A stretch of 64,000 nt of DNA from Elizabethkingia occulta (GTDB taxonomy: Bacteria; Bacteroidota; Bacteroidia; Flavobacteriales; Weeksellaceae): positions 62,001 through 126,000 of the forward strand of contig NZ_MAHX01000006.1 of the NCBI RefSeq assembly GCF_002023715.1. Reading direction: 5' to 3'. The notes under the pieces were generated by a model, which worked only from the letters and a program-made list of their open reading frames with translations, was not told the origin of the DNA and ran no database searches. Made by a program: the position numbers and the translations under genes. Below are positions 1 through 8,869 of the stretch, piece by piece; the stretch's first letter is position 1; each line of letters begins with the position of its first letter.

Positions 1-560
1 GATTAATCCAACAAATGGGTGGAAAACAAAAATTTGCCTCAAAATTGGATCAGTTATTTTCCATGCATCTTCCGGATGAGTTCTTTGCAGATACTGAAGA
101 TATTACCCGCGAAGGCATTATTGGCGGCTATGTGCATGGCAACGAACCGGCACATCATGTGGCCTACTTTTACAACTGGGCAGGACAGCCATGGAAAACT
201 CAGAAGCAAGTCCGCCATATTCTGGAAATGCAGTATAAATCTACCCCGGATGGATTAGGAGGAAATGACGACACCGGACAAATGAGCGCATGGTATATAC
301 TAAGTTCTCTAGGCTTTTATCCTGTTGCACCAGGATCAGAAGATTATGCTATCGGAAGCCCGGCTATAAAAAATGCTGTTCTTGCACTGGAAAATGGAAA
401 GAATTTTGAAATCGAAGCCATTGACCAAAGCCCGGGAAATGTCTATGTAAAAAAGATTCTTCTCAACGGAAAAGAGATTAAAAACTTTACTCTAAAACAT
501 TCGGATATTATGAATGGCGGAAAAATCGTCTTCTACATGAGCAATAAACCTAAGAAATAG
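1..560 (+). CDS. GH92 family alpha-mannosidase, C-terminal part
   Basis: Only the last ~186 codons are inside the window; the reading frame is already open at base 3, so the ATG at 15 is internal. The fragment has signatures I associate with glycoside hydrolase family 92 (calcium-dependent exo-alpha-mannosidases): YVHGNEPAHH, a KTQ stretch, GGNDDTGQMSAWY and GFYPVAPGS. In this family the Glu/Asp-rich loops of the C-terminal domain form part of the active site and bind calcium. GH92 enzymes are normally periplasmic or surface-attached and trim mannose from glycans. The family call is strong; substrate and localisation cannot be judged because the N-terminus is missing. Confidence 0.9.
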   Translation, partial: LIQQMGGKQKFASKLDQLFSMHLPDEFFADTEDITREGIIGGYVHGNEPAHHVAYFYNWAGQPWKTQKQVRHILEMQYKSTPDGLGGNDDTGQMSAWYILSSLGFYPVAPGSEDYAIGSPAIKNAVLALENGKNFEIEAIDQSPGNVYVKKILLNGKEIKNFTLKHSDIMNGGKIVFYMSNKPKK

Positions 561-1057
561 CTTTCAGCAGAAAAAAGGCTTCTATAGTTTGGTTCGTCAG
601 GCTCACTATAAACTCAGCTCAGCCCGATACCTGAGCTAAAGATGCTGAGTTCAACTCCGAACCAGATTATAAATTATTGAAGAGTACTAATGATAAAATA
701 TTTAATAAATCAAAAAATGCTCTATCCTTTAATCTTTTGATTTGCATTCTCACGTTTTTAATCTCTTTTCCATTGAGATTCACTTTCTTTATATAAGATA
801 GCGTTCCTCCGGAACGCCGTGAATTTTCATAAATTATAATCTATGGAGAAAAAGCTCCTGATGGAGCTCCTCATTCATTATGATGAACTTTATTTCATAA
901 TATAAGAAATCAAAAAAAATGCTCTGGAGGAGCCTGATCTGTGTAAAAACAGGCATGTCGGAAAGTAAGTATTCCGGAAGAATACCATCTCACAGCAGGA
1001 ATATTTTCTCTGTATCTCTCAGAATTTATAGCTGATCCTTTTTATAGTTAAGAAAAC
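561..1057. other. Gene-free stretch with repeat-like sequence
   Basis: No convincing gene. It contains short palindromic pieces such as AGCTCCTGATGGAGCT (near 855), and the phrase AATCAAAAAATGCTCT recurs in similar form near 708 and 908. The look is that of a dispersed intergenic repeat, but only a genome-wide comparison could show that. Confidence 0.35.
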
Positions 1058-1097
1058 AATAAGCATGGCTGGAAATTTCTTCCGGTCATGCTTATTT
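1058..1097. terminator. Hairpin terminator of pyrC
   Basis: The arms AATAAGCATG and CATGCTTATT enclose a GC-rich inner stem (CCGGAAG / TTTCC). On the minus strand it lies just past the pyrC stop codon. Confidence 0.75.
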
Positions 1098-1112
1098 ATT
1101 AATCAATATTTT

Positions 1113-2447
1113 TTATGCTTCAAAAAGCAATCTTTCCCCAAACTTTCCTTCTGTAACTTTTCCGTTTTCAAAAGCCAATTGTCCGTTTACAAAAGTGTGC
1201 GTAACTTTCGAATGGAAGTTCGCACCTTCCAGCGGACTCCATCCACATTGATACAAAAGATTGTCTTTAGCTACAGTCCAGTTTTCATCCAGATCTACCA
1301 ATACCAAATCGGCTTTATAACCTTCTTTTACATAACCACGTTTTTCTACTTTAAAGAGTATGGCAGGATTATGACACATCTTTTCCACAATCTTTTCCAA
1401 AGAGATTTTTCCATTGTGATAATTTTCCAACATTACAACCAATGAATGCTGTACCAAAGGTCCACCAGATGGGCATTTGGTATATACATTCTGTTTCTCT
1501 TCAAATGTATGTGGAGCATGGTCTGTAGCGATAACATCAATACGATCATCCAGCAGAGCTTCCCATAATCCGTCTTTATCCTTCTGCGTTTTTACAGCCG
1601 GATTCCATTTGATCAGAGAGCCTTTTGTTTCATAATCGTCATTGGTGAAAGTAAGGTGATGTACACATACTTCAGCTGTAATCTTTTTATCTTTTAACGG
1701 AATATCGTTTCTGAATAATTCTGTTTCTTTTGCTGTTGATAAATGGAAAATATGCAATCTCGCTCCGGTCTTTTTCGCCAGCTCAATAGCCTTGGATGAA
1801 GATTTATAGCACGCTTCCTCACTACGAATCAGGTGGTGGAATTTCATCGGAATATCATCACCATATTCGTCTACATATTTTTGAGTATTAGCTTTAATTG
1901 TCGCTTCATCCTCACAATGCACCGCAATAAGCATTTGGGTATTGCTAAAAATATTTTCGAGGGTTTCAGGATTATCAACCAGCATATTCCCTGTAGAAGA
2001 TCCTAAAAACAATTTAATTCCCGGAACATTTCTAGGATTCGTTTTCAAAAGTTCCTCCAGATTATCATTGGTACCTCCCATCATAAAGCCATAGTTGGCA
2101 TAGGCTTTCTCTGCTGCAATTTTGTATTTATCTTCCAGTAATTCCTGCGTAACAGCATTAGGAACCGTGTTGGGTTGATCTATAAAACTGGTAATTCCTC
2201 CAGCAACAGCTGCACGGCTTTCGGATTCAATATTTCCTTTATGTGTTAGCCCCGGCTCTCTGAAATGCACCTGATCATCGATAATACCCGGCAGTAAATA
2301 TTTTCCTTTAGCATCTATTACCTGATCTGCTTCTGTTTCCGGAATATTTGCTGATACTTTGGAAATAATATCATTTTCAATTAGCAGGTCACTTTCAATA
2401 ATTTGATTTTCGTTGACGATTTTGGCATTTTTTATCAGGACTTTCAT
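1113..2447 (-). CDS. pyrC: Dihydroorotase
   Basis: A 444-aa amidohydrolase that interconverts N-carbamoyl-L-aspartate and dihydroorotate in cytoplasmic pyrimidine synthesis. It has an N-terminal beta-sandwich start, GIIDDQVHFREPGLTHKG (~residues 54-71), internal metal-ligand type motifs (AVHCEDE, LHIFHLST) and the late motif IDVIATDHAPHT. The first histidine of the usual HxH metal pair reads Gln (DQVH). I believe this variant is common in Bacteroidota dihydroorotases, so activity is still likely. The gene stands alone on the minus strand between the mannosidase and a divergent flippase gene. The alternative is a related hydantoinase-like amidohydrolase, which is less likely given the REPG signature. 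Confidence 0.9.
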   Translation of the reverse strand: MKVLIKNAKIVNENQIIESDLLIENDIISKVSANIPETEADQVIDAKGKYLLPGIIDDQVHFREPGLTHKGNIESESRAAVAGGITSFIDQPNTVPNAVTQELLEDKYKIAAEKAYANYGFMMGGTNDNLEELLKTNPRNVPGIKLFLGSSTGNMLVDNPETLENIFSNTQMLIAVHCEDEATIKANTQKYVDEYGDDIPMKFHHLIRSEEACYKSSSKAIELAKKTGARLHIFHLSTAKETELFRNDIPLKDKKITAEVCVHHLTFTNDDYETKGSLIKWNPAVKTQKDKDGLWEALLDDRIDVIATDHAPHTFEEKQNVYTKCPSGGPLVQHSLVVMLENYHNGKISLEKIVEKMCHNPAILFKVEKRGYVKEGYKADLVLVDLDENWTVAKDNLLYQCGWSPLEGANFHSKVTHTFVNGQLAFENGKVTEGKFGERLLFEA

Positions 2448-2532
2448 CTGGCAGCAATTTATTTAATTATCAGATAAAACTTACCAACACTGCTGTGGAG
2501 GTTTGTTTCATTTTTATTTTTTTAGATCACAA

Positions 2533-2540
2533 CAAATGTA
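2533..2540 (-). promoter_or_regulatory. -7 box for pyrC
   Basis: TACATTTG on the minus strand matches the Bacteroidota TANNTTTG consensus. It sits ~85 bp before the pyrC start. No clear -33 partner was identified. Confidence 0.5.
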
Positions 2541-2578
2541 AGGCTTCATCCTAAAAATAAGAAATCAAAATCTATTTT

Positions 2579-2586
2579 TATCTTTG
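2579..2586 (+). promoter_or_regulatory. -7 box for the flippase gene
   Basis: TATCTTTG matches TANNTTTG and ends 16 bp before the TTG start at 2603, which supports that start and a short leader. Confidence 0.6.
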
Positions 2587-2602
2587 CGGAAATTTTTGAG
2601 CT

Positions 2603-4030
2603 TTGTACAAGAAACTTTTAGGGCAAACTGTCATTTATGGAATAGGCGCTATAGCACCAAGAATTATACTATTTATCCTAAATCCAATTCTGATCTACAA
2701 AATTCAGAATGATGACTTTGCTATATTCACAAACCTTTATGCATTAATATCTTTTGTGAATATCATACTCTCTTTTGGGTTTGAGACAGCCTATTTCAGA
2801 TTCTCGGCAGAAAAGGGCAATGAGAAAAAAACCTTCAATACTTCATTCTGGTTTTTATTCCTTACCTCTACTGTATTTCTTGGACTTTGTTATCTTTTCA
2901 ATCAACCCATTGCCAATGCTCTGGGATATCATAATAATCCGGAATACATCAAATGGTTTGCATTAATTGCATTTTTCGACAACCTTTGTGTTATTCCTTT
3001 TGCATGGCTCCGTTACAATAATATGCCTGTAAAATATTCAGCAGTCCGGATTGTTCAGTCTGTCTTTCAGGCTATTTTTACAGCGGCTTTGTTCTTCTGG
3101 ATTCCGGAAGCATTTTCAAGAAGCATAGGATTGGACCAACCTGTAGATTACCCATTCTTCAGTAATCTTGCGGCAAGTATTTTAGGGTTTGCATTATTAC
3201 TCCCTATTGTAGCAAAAGTACGTCTCCAATTCGTCACCAGTCTATTTTCCAGAATGATAAAATACTCCTGGCCATTGATGTTGGCTGGACTGGCATTTAT
3301 GTTTAATGAAAACTTTGATAAATCCATCCAAATCCAGTTCATTTCAAAAGAAGAAGCCGGTGCCTATGGTGGCTGTTACAAGCTTGCAGTTCTGATGACA
3401 CTTTTTGTTACAGCATACAGAATGGGGATTGAACCTTTCTTCTTCAAGCAAATGGATAAGGGTGATGCTAAAAAAACCTATGCAAATGTGACTGAGTATT
3501 TCACATTCTTTGCGGCTACTGTAGCAATGGGAATCATCGCTAACATATCTTGGCTGAAAAGTATTTTTATCCCAAGCAAAACCTACTGGATCGCTATAGA
3601 CATTATTCCGATTATTGTTATCGCCAATCTTTGTTTCGGTATTTATTATAATTTTTCCACATGGTATAAAGTTACAGACCGTACACAAATGGGAACTATC
3701 ATTTCATGGACAGGAGCTATTATCAATATTGTATTCAACATTGTAGTATTAAAATATATGGGAAGTATGATAGGTTCTGCCTGGGTTACATTTGCCGCTT
3801 ATTTTGTCATGATGCTTCTCTCATATTTTCTGGGTCAGAAATATTACCCAATTCCTTACAGAATAAAGAAAATGAGCTTCTTCCTTGTTCTACTAGGGGG
3901 ATTCAGCATCATCATAGTAAAAGTTTTCAATTATAATTTTTGGTTAAGCAACCTTTTATTTATAATTTTCGCCGCAATTTTACTCTATAGTGAGAAAAAA
4001 ATGATCCTTTCAAAAATAAAAAAGTCATAG
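2603..4030 (+). CDS. Polysaccharide flippase (Wzx/MATE-like)
   Basis: A 475-aa integral membrane protein with about twelve to fourteen hydrophobic segments, starting [20 protein letters not shown]. The layout fits the polysaccharide biosynthesis (Wzx-like, MOP superfamily) transporters that flip lipid-linked sugars across the inner membrane. I see no glycosyltransferase neighbours, so it is not in a polysaccharide cluster; it sits 2 bp upstream of dut in what looks like a housekeeping operon. The TTG start is chosen because it follows the -7 box and a GAG ribosome site, and no ATG lies near. Substrate unknown. Confidence 0.8.
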   Translation: MYKKLLGQTVIYGIGAIAPRIILFILNPILIYKIQNDDFAIFTNLYALISFVNIILSFGFETAYFRFSAEKGNEKKTFNTSFWFLFLTSTVFLGLCYLFNQPIANALGYHNNPEYIKWFALIAFFDNLCVIPFAWLRYNNMPVKYSAVRIVQSVFQAIFTAALFFWIPEAFSRSIGLDQPVDYPFFSNLAASILGFALLLPIVAKVRLQFVTSLFSRMIKYSWPLMLAGLAFMFNENFDKSIQIQFISKEEAGAYGGCYKLAVLMTLFVTAYRMGIEPFFFKQMDKGDAKKTYANVTEYFTFFAATVAMGIIANISWLKSIFIPSKTYWIAIDIIPIIVIANLCFGIYYNFSTWYKVTDRTQMGTIISWTGAIINIVFNIVVLKYMGSMIGSAWVTFAAYFVMMLLSYFLGQKYYPIPYRIKKMSFFLVLLGGFSIIIVKVFNYNFWLSNLLFIIFAAILLYSEKKMILSKIKKS

Positions 4031-4032
4031 TA

Positions 4033-4473
4033 ATGAAAATAAAAGTAATTAATAAATCTAAACACGATTTACCAAAATATCAAACCGCACAATCAGCAGG
4101 AATGGACCTTTATGCAAATATCGAGGCTCCAATTACGCTGCAATCTCTGGAAAGAAGAATTATTCCAACAGGATTATTCATTGAGCTTCCGGTAGGATAT
4201 GAAGCTCAGGTAAGACCAAGAAGCGGACTGGCTTTCAAAAACGGTGTTACCTGTCTGAACTCTCCGGGAACAATTGATGCCGATTACCGTGGAGAAGTTG
4301 GAGTTATTCTGGCTAATTTATCTAAAGATGAATTTATAATCAACGATGGAGACCGTATTGCTCAGCTGGTAATTGCTAAACACGAAACAGCAGAATGGAT
4401 TCCGGTAGATAGTCTTGAAGAAACGGAGCGTGGCGCCGGAGGATTCGGAAGTTCTGGTGTTGCTAAAAACTAG
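4033..4473 (+). CDS. dut: dUTP diphosphatase
   Basis: A 146-aa trimeric-type dUTPase that hydrolyses dUTP to dUMP and pyrophosphate, keeping uracil out of DNA and feeding dTMP synthesis. All five family motifs are readable in order: AGMDLYA (~23), [10 protein letters not shown] (~63), [15 protein letters not shown] (~80), GDRIAQLVI and the C-terminal [10 protein letters not shown]. It follows the flippase gene by 2 bp, so the two are probably co-transcribed. Confidence 0.97.
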   Translation: MKIKVINKSKHDLPKYQTAQSAGMDLYANIEAPITLQSLERRIIPTGLFIELPVGYEAQVRPRSGLAFKNGVTCLNSPGTIDADYRGEVGVILANLSKDEFIINDGDRIAQLVIAKHETAEWIPVDSLEETERGAGGFGSSGVAKN

Positions 4474-4548
4474 TTTTCTGGTTTAGCATATTTTAACATT
4501 CACTATTTTTTTGGTCTGATTTTCGCCGGTAATTTTAAAACCTTCAAC

Positions 4549-5352
4549 ATGAAAAATCCAATTCTGTATATTCTTATCGCAGCATCTCTGGCATCTTGTG
4601 CATCCAGAAATATCGCAAAAGAAACTACACCTAAAAATACGCACGAATCTATAAAAGACAATGCGTCTTTTTTTTCACACATCCAGCAGCCATCAGCATT
4701 TGATGCTGTGAAAATCTCCAGTAAAATCAATATAGAAAACGGAAAATTTATTCCACAGCTCAATGCTGTTTTTTATATAGAGAACAATAAGAAAGTATGG
4801 GCCAACATTACAGCTCTTTTAGGACTAACAGGTGCACGCGGAGTCGCTACTCCGGAAGGTATTAAAGGTTATGAAAAAATAAACAGAACCTATATTGATT
4901 CCGACTTTACCTACCTGAATAATCTTCTGGGTGTAAACTTTATCAATTATCAGGCGTTGCAAAATCTATTAACCGGAAGAACCTTTGTCCCTGTTAATGA
5001 CAAGGATTTCACCCTTACGCAGAATGCACAGGGCTATAGTCTGAAGTCAGTAAAACCGCAGGAGGTTACCGTAGACGGAAAGGTTTCTTCATACAATGTA
5101 AGTATAGATTACGATTCCGGGTTCAGACTAAACAAGGTGCAGATTAATGATGCTAAATCTGATAATCAGTTAGAAATTAATTATTCAGACTGGGTGAGTG
5201 CAAACAATGAAAACTTCCCTAAGAATGTTAAAATAATTATAAAAAATAAAAAAACCGATCAAATTTTGATCGAAAATACGACCTTTGATTTTTCCAGGAT
5301 GGATACACCGTATTCTGTGCCGTCTAACTATACAAAGAAAGAGATTAAATGA
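4549..5352 (+). CDS. DUF4292 lipoprotein
   Basis: A 267-aa predicted lipoprotein with a signal peptide ending in the lipobox ASCA (ILIAASLASCASRN). The body resembles DUF4292, a Bacteroidota outer-membrane-associated family distantly related to LolA/LolB-like lipoprotein carriers. Its stop overlaps the start of the EnvC-like gene by 4 bp (ATGA), so the two are translationally coupled. A link to cell-envelope assembly is inferred from this pairing only. Confidence 0.75.
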   Translation: MKNPILYILIAASLASCASRNIAKETTPKNTHESIKDNASFFSHIQQPSAFDAVKISSKINIENGKFIPQLNAVFYIENNKKVWANITALLGLTGARGVATPEGIKGYEKINRTYIDSDFTYLNNLLGVNFINYQALQNLLTGRTFVPVNDKDFTLTQNAQGYSLKSVKPQEVTVDGKVSSYNVSIDYDSGFRLNKVQINDAKSDNQLEINYSDWVSANNENFPKNVKIIIKNKKTDQILIENTTFDFSRMDTPYSVPSNYTKKEIK

Positions 5353-6902
5353 CACAAAAGAAGCTATACTTTCTCCTATTTTCCATCATAAGCTTAGGTG
5401 CTTTCGGGCAGCAAAAAGAAAAACTCCAACAACAGAATGCTGATCTTAAAAAGCAAATTGCCACTCTAAATGCAGACCTGGCAAAGTCCCAAAAAGAATC
5501 CCGTCTTTCTGTTGCTTATTTGCAGAACCTGAACCAGAAAATTGGTTTGCGTGAGAAACTGTATACCAATACCCAGAAGGAGAAACGCTTCATAGAAGAT
5601 GACATCTACAGACGCCAACTGGAAATCAATAAATACAACCGCGAATTAGGTGTTCTTAGAAAAAACTATGCTGATATCCTTGTAAAAGCATATAAGAACA
5701 AAGGTGTACAAAATAAGGTAACCTTTATCCTTTCTTCTAAAAACTTAGGAGAAGCCTTAAGAAGAATTCAGTATCTAAAACAATATTCAGATTTTCAGGA
5801 TAAAAAAGCAGCTGAAATTACAGATAAAACCAATCAGGTAAAATCAACTGTTGCATTACGCGAGAAATCTAAAAAAGATAAAGAGATTCTGATGCTTAAT
5901 CAGCAAAAAGAGCTTAAAACGATAAACGTTGAGAGAGAGCAAAAAGAAGTTCTTTTAGCTGAGTTTAAACAGAATGAAGCTAAGATTGCAGCTGAAATCC
6001 GCCAAAAACAGGTAGAGTCTAAAAAGCTTGAAGGCGAGATCAGAAGAATTATCAACGAGGAGATTCGTATTGCTAAGGCCAAGGCCGAGGCGGAAAGAAA
6101 AGCGGAAGAAGAGAGAAGACGTTTAGCCAGAATCGCGGCTGAAAAAGAGAAAGCTCGTATTGAAGCTGAAAACCGTGCTAAAGCTGAAGCTCTGGAAAGA
6201 GAAAGAAAGGCAGCTGAAGCTGAGGCAAGAAGAGCGGCTGAATTAGCAGCGAAAAAGGCAGCGGACGAAAAGAGACGTGCTGATGAAGCGGCAAAAGCTG
6301 AGGCTAATGAAAAAGCAACAGCTAAAAAACTAGCCGCTGAAAAAGAATCCCGCGAAGCAGCCGCAAGAGCCAAAGCTGCTGAAGACAGAGCAGAAGCAGC
6401 GAGAGACGCGGAAGCAAGGCTTGCAAAAGCAAGCAACGACGCCAAGAAAGCAGCGGAAGATAAGGTAATGAAAGATTATGGTGCAACCACTACATCAGGA
6501 TCTAATTTTGCTGATAACAGAGGCCGTATGCCATTCCCTGTAAGAGGACAGATCACACACCGCTTCGGGCGTCAGCCGCACCCTGTATTCAAGAATATTC
6601 AGGAAGAAAACTCCGGAATCAAGATATCTGTACCTGCGGGTTCGGTTGCAAAATCTGTATTCCCCGGAGTTGTAACCAAAATATTATATGTTGGTGGTTC
6701 CAAAACCGTAATGGTAAGACATGGTTCTTACTTTACGATCTACTCCAACCTAAGTTCAGTATCTGTATCTCAGAACCAGCAGGTTTCTACAGGTACTCCG
6801 ATCGGACAGGTAGGACTGGATCTGGATGGCACCTATACGCTTGAATTCCAGATCTGGAACGGAAACTCTCCGGTTGATCCACTTGGATGGATTTCGAACT
6901 AA
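5349..6902 (+). CDS. EnvC-like murein hydrolase activator with degenerate LytM domain
   Basis: A 517-aa secreted protein: signal peptide ([14 protein letters not shown]), coiled coil from ~25 to 240, a very Ala/Glu/Lys-rich charged helix (~240-375), then an M23/LytM domain (~400-517). The order matches EnvC/NlpD-type activators of cell-division amidases. The metal site looks broken: the family's GID is GIK (NSGIKISV), the later histidine position is Asn (YSNLS), and the final HxH (LHFEI in active enzymes) reads LEFQI. That favours a non-catalytic activator over an endopeptidase. It is coupled to the DUF4292 lipoprotein upstream. Confidence 0.85.
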   Translation: MTQKKLYFLLFSIISLGAFGQQKEKLQQQNADLKKQIATLNADLAKSQKESRLSVAYLQNLNQKIGLREKLYTNTQKEKRFIEDDIYRRQLEINKYNRELGVLRKNYADILVKAYKNKGVQNKVTFILSSKNLGEALRRIQYLKQYSDFQDKKAAEITDKTNQVKSTVALREKSKKDKEILMLNQQKELKTINVEREQKEVLLAEFKQNEAKIAAEIRQKQVESKKLEGEIRRIINEEIRIAKAKAEAERKAEEERRRLARIAAEKEKARIEAENRAKAEALERERKAAEAEARRAAELAAKKAADEKRRADEAAKAEANEKATAKKLAAEKESREAAARAKAAEDRAEAARDAEARLAKASNDAKKAAEDKVMKDYGATTTSGSNFADNRGRMPFPVRGQITHRFGRQPHPVFKNIQEENSGIKISVPAGSVAKSVFPGVVTKILYVGGSKTVMVRHGSYFTIYSNLSSVSVSQNQQVSTGTPIGQVGLDLDGTYTLEFQIWNGNSPVDPLGWISN

Positions 6903-6911
6903 ATTATATTG

Positions 6912-6919
6912 TATCTTTG
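6912..6919 (+). promoter_or_regulatory. -7 box for tatA
   Basis: TATCTTTG lies 20 bp before the tatA ATG. It supports the internal ATG at 6940 over longer upstream readings that overlap the EnvC-like gene. Confidence 0.6.
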
Positions 6920-6939
6920 CAGAAATAAATAATCCAAAA

Positions 6940-7134
6940 ATGAACAATTTAGCAATCATATTACAGCTATCTATTACCCATGTTCTTATTGTACTGGTAA
7001 TTCTTCTATTGTTATTCGGAGGTAAAAAAATCCCTGAATTAATGCGTGGAATGGGGTCTGGTATTAAAGAATTTAAAGACGCGGTAAAAGAAGAGGATAA
7101 AAAACCTGAAAACCAGGATAACAAACAAGCATAA
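6940..7134 (+). CDS. tatA: Sec-independent translocase subunit TatA
   Basis: A 64-aa protein with one N-terminal membrane helix ([20 protein letters not shown]), the FGGKKIPEL hinge, an amphipathic helix ([15 protein letters not shown]) and a charged tail. This is the TatA/E layout; the protein multimerises to form the twin-arginine export path for folded proteins. tatC and tatB are not adjacent. The start follows a -7 box and agrees with the family length. Confidence 0.92.
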   Translation: MNNLAIILQLSITHVLIVLVILLLLFGGKKIPELMRGMGSGIKEFKDAVKEEDKKPENQDNKQA

Positions 7135-7137
7135 GAT

Positions 7138-7755
7138 ATGTCCCTGACAGAAACAGCCTGGGATATTTTCAATCAGTCTATTATCCAGTATCATATTCAG
7201 GATCATGTAGATGCACCCGAGCAAAATCCATTCTCAGAAGGAAGTTTGGAACGGCTTTTGTATTCAAAGAATTGGATCGATACCGTTCAGTGGCATCTTG
7301 AAGACATTATCCGTGATGAAAATATTTCTCCAGATGAAGCTCTTCTTATAAAAAGAAGAATAGATGCCTCTAATCAGAAAAGAACTGATCTTGTGGAATA
7401 CATAGACAGCTATTTTTTTGAAAAATATAAAGATGTTCCGGCAAAAGCAGATGCGAAACTGAATACAGAAACTCCAGCGTGGGCCGTAGACAGGTTATCA
7501 ATTTTAGCATTGAAAATCTATCACATGGACCAGGAGGCTAACAGAGAAAGCGCAAGTGTGGAACATCGCGAAAAATGTGCTGCAAAACTAGCTGTACTAA
7601 AAGAACAGCATATAGATTTGTCCTCAGCCATAGAACAGTTGCTTACTGATATAAGTAACGGATCGGTTAAAATGAAAACTTACAAACAGATGAAAATGTA
7701 TAATGATGAGAGTTTGAACCCGATCTTATATCAGAAAAAACAGCAAAATGGCTAA
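7138..7755 (+). CDS. DUF4254 family protein
   Basis: A 205-aa soluble, mostly helical, charged protein beginning SLTETAWDIFNQSI, which I recognise as DUF4254. No catalytic motif is evident. The family is often seen near lipopolysaccharide or glycosyltransferase genes in Bacteroidota, but here it lies between tatA (3 bp upstream) and a small lipoprotein gene (8-bp overlap). Function unknown. Confidence 0.7.
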   Translation: MSLTETAWDIFNQSIIQYHIQDHVDAPEQNPFSEGSLERLLYSKNWIDTVQWHLEDIIRDENISPDEALLIKRRIDASNQKRTDLVEYIDSYFFEKYKDVPAKADAKLNTETPAWAVDRLSILALKIYHMDQEANRESASVEHREKCAAKLAVLKEQHIDLSSAIEQLLTDISNGSVKMKTYKQMKMYNDESLNPILYQKKQQNG

Positions 7756-8218
7756 AAAAAACATTGGTCTTTTTATACTTATCGGTTTGCTAAGTGTTTC
7801 ATGTTCTGTTGAGACACTTAATTACGTATCCCGTTCGAATAAGGATCAAATGCCCAGTTCTTTGGTGTCTAATTTTGACAATCATTATGTCGAAAGTAAA
7901 GCAGCTTCAACTGAAATCAGTGTTGAAAAGGTAAAGTACGTGTCAGATTTATCTAATCTAATCACGGTATTTCCTAAATTTAAAAACTCGGCGGTAAATG
8001 CTGAAGTAAAAAAATTAAAGGCTGCAGTTCAGTCTTATATCTATGGTACCACGGAAGGCAATTCTAAACAGAAAAGACTAGCCTATCGTGATTATGCCAC
8101 TTCATATAAGACTCTTCAGACGCTAAAAAAATATATGAATCGTGATGATATTGAGCTTATCGATCGTTATCTGACGAGGATAAAAGCCAATATCAATTCT
8201 TTAGAATACCTTAAGTAA
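7748..8218 (+). CDS. Small predicted lipoprotein
   Basis: A 156-aa protein with a lipobox after a short signal peptide (GLLSVSCSVE). The rest is helical and polar with no motif I recognise. It overlaps the DUF4254 gene by 8 bp and ends 6 bp before ribA, so it is part of the same transcription unit. Function unknown; periplasmic or outer-membrane attachment is inferred from the lipobox. Confidence 0.75.
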   Translation: MAKKNIGLFILIGLLSVSCSVETLNYVSRSNKDQMPSSLVSNFDNHYVESKAASTEISVEKVKYVSDLSNLITVFPKFKNSAVNAEVKKLKAAVQSYIYGTTEGNSKQKRLAYRDYATSYKTLQTLKKYMNRDDIELIDRYLTRIKANINSLEYLK

Positions 8219-8224
8219 TTCAAG

Positions 8225-8818
8225 ATGATCAAAATACAGGCGGAATCTAATGTCCCTACAGAATACGGACAATTCCGGATGATTGCTTTTGCTGAAAACG
8301 AAAATGACTGGATGCCTCACATGGCAATCGTAGCCAACAATACAGACCTTAGCCAAACCGTAAATGTAAGATTCCACTCCGAGTGTATTACGGGTGAAGT
8401 TTTCCACTCCAGGAAGTGTGAATGCGGACAACAGCTGGATGCTGCAATGCGATACACAAATGAGCATGGCGGCGTTATTATTTATCTTCGTCAGGAAGGT
8501 CGTAACATAGGTATTATCAACAAGCTGAAAGCTTATGCTCTTCAGGAGAAGGGTCTGGACACAGTACAGGCGAATCTTCAACTGGGTCTTCCGGCTGATG
8601 ACCGGGATTTTAGTGTTGCTATAGAGATACTGGATCTTCTAGGTATAAAATCTATCAATCTGATTACCAACAATCCGTTAAAAATAAAAGCGGTGGAAGA
8701 AAGCGATATAAAACTTGTAGACAGAATCCCTTTACAAATGGAGGCTACACAAGAAAGCAAAGACTACCTCAACGTAAAGAAAACATACTTTGGCCATTAT
8801 CTGGACGAGCAAAAGTAA
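8225..8818 (+). CDS. ribA: GTP cyclohydrolase II
   Basis: A 197-aa stand-alone RibA that opens GTP to the pyrimidine used in the first step of riboflavin synthesis. Zinc ligands appear as SECITGEVFHSRKCECG (Cys-x10-Cys-x-Cys), followed by the catalytic/GTP-binding RQEGRNIGIINKLKAYALQ and the late LITNNPLKI. The length fits the single-domain form; in many bacteria RibA is fused to RibB, which is absent here. Confidence 0.96.
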   Translation: MIKIQAESNVPTEYGQFRMIAFAENENDWMPHMAIVANNTDLSQTVNVRFHSECITGEVFHSRKCECGQQLDAAMRYTNEHGGVIIYLRQEGRNIGIINKLKAYALQEKGLDTVQANLQLGLPADDRDFSVAIEILDLLGIKSINLITNNPLKIKAVEESDIKLVDRIPLQMEATQESKDYLNVKKTYFGHYLDEQK

Positions 8819-8843
8819 TCCGTTTTTTTCGCATAAAATATTG

Positions 8844-8851
8844 TAAATTTG
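8844..8851 (+). promoter_or_regulatory. -7 box for the GH3 gene
   Basis: TAAATTTG lies 18 bp before the ATG at 8870. A possible upstream TTG start (8849) is inside this box, which argues for the ATG. Confidence 0.6.
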
Positions 8852-8869
8852 TTCATATACTCCCGTTAT

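Noticed and set aside
5900..6445. Long minus-strand frame opposite the EnvC-like gene
   Set aside because: Its Ala/Ser-rich composition is the mirror of the Glu/Ala/Lys-rich helix on the other strand; no start context or family.
6756..7172. Minus-strand frame opposite tatA
   Set aside because: Lies across two well-supported plus-strand genes with no own signals.
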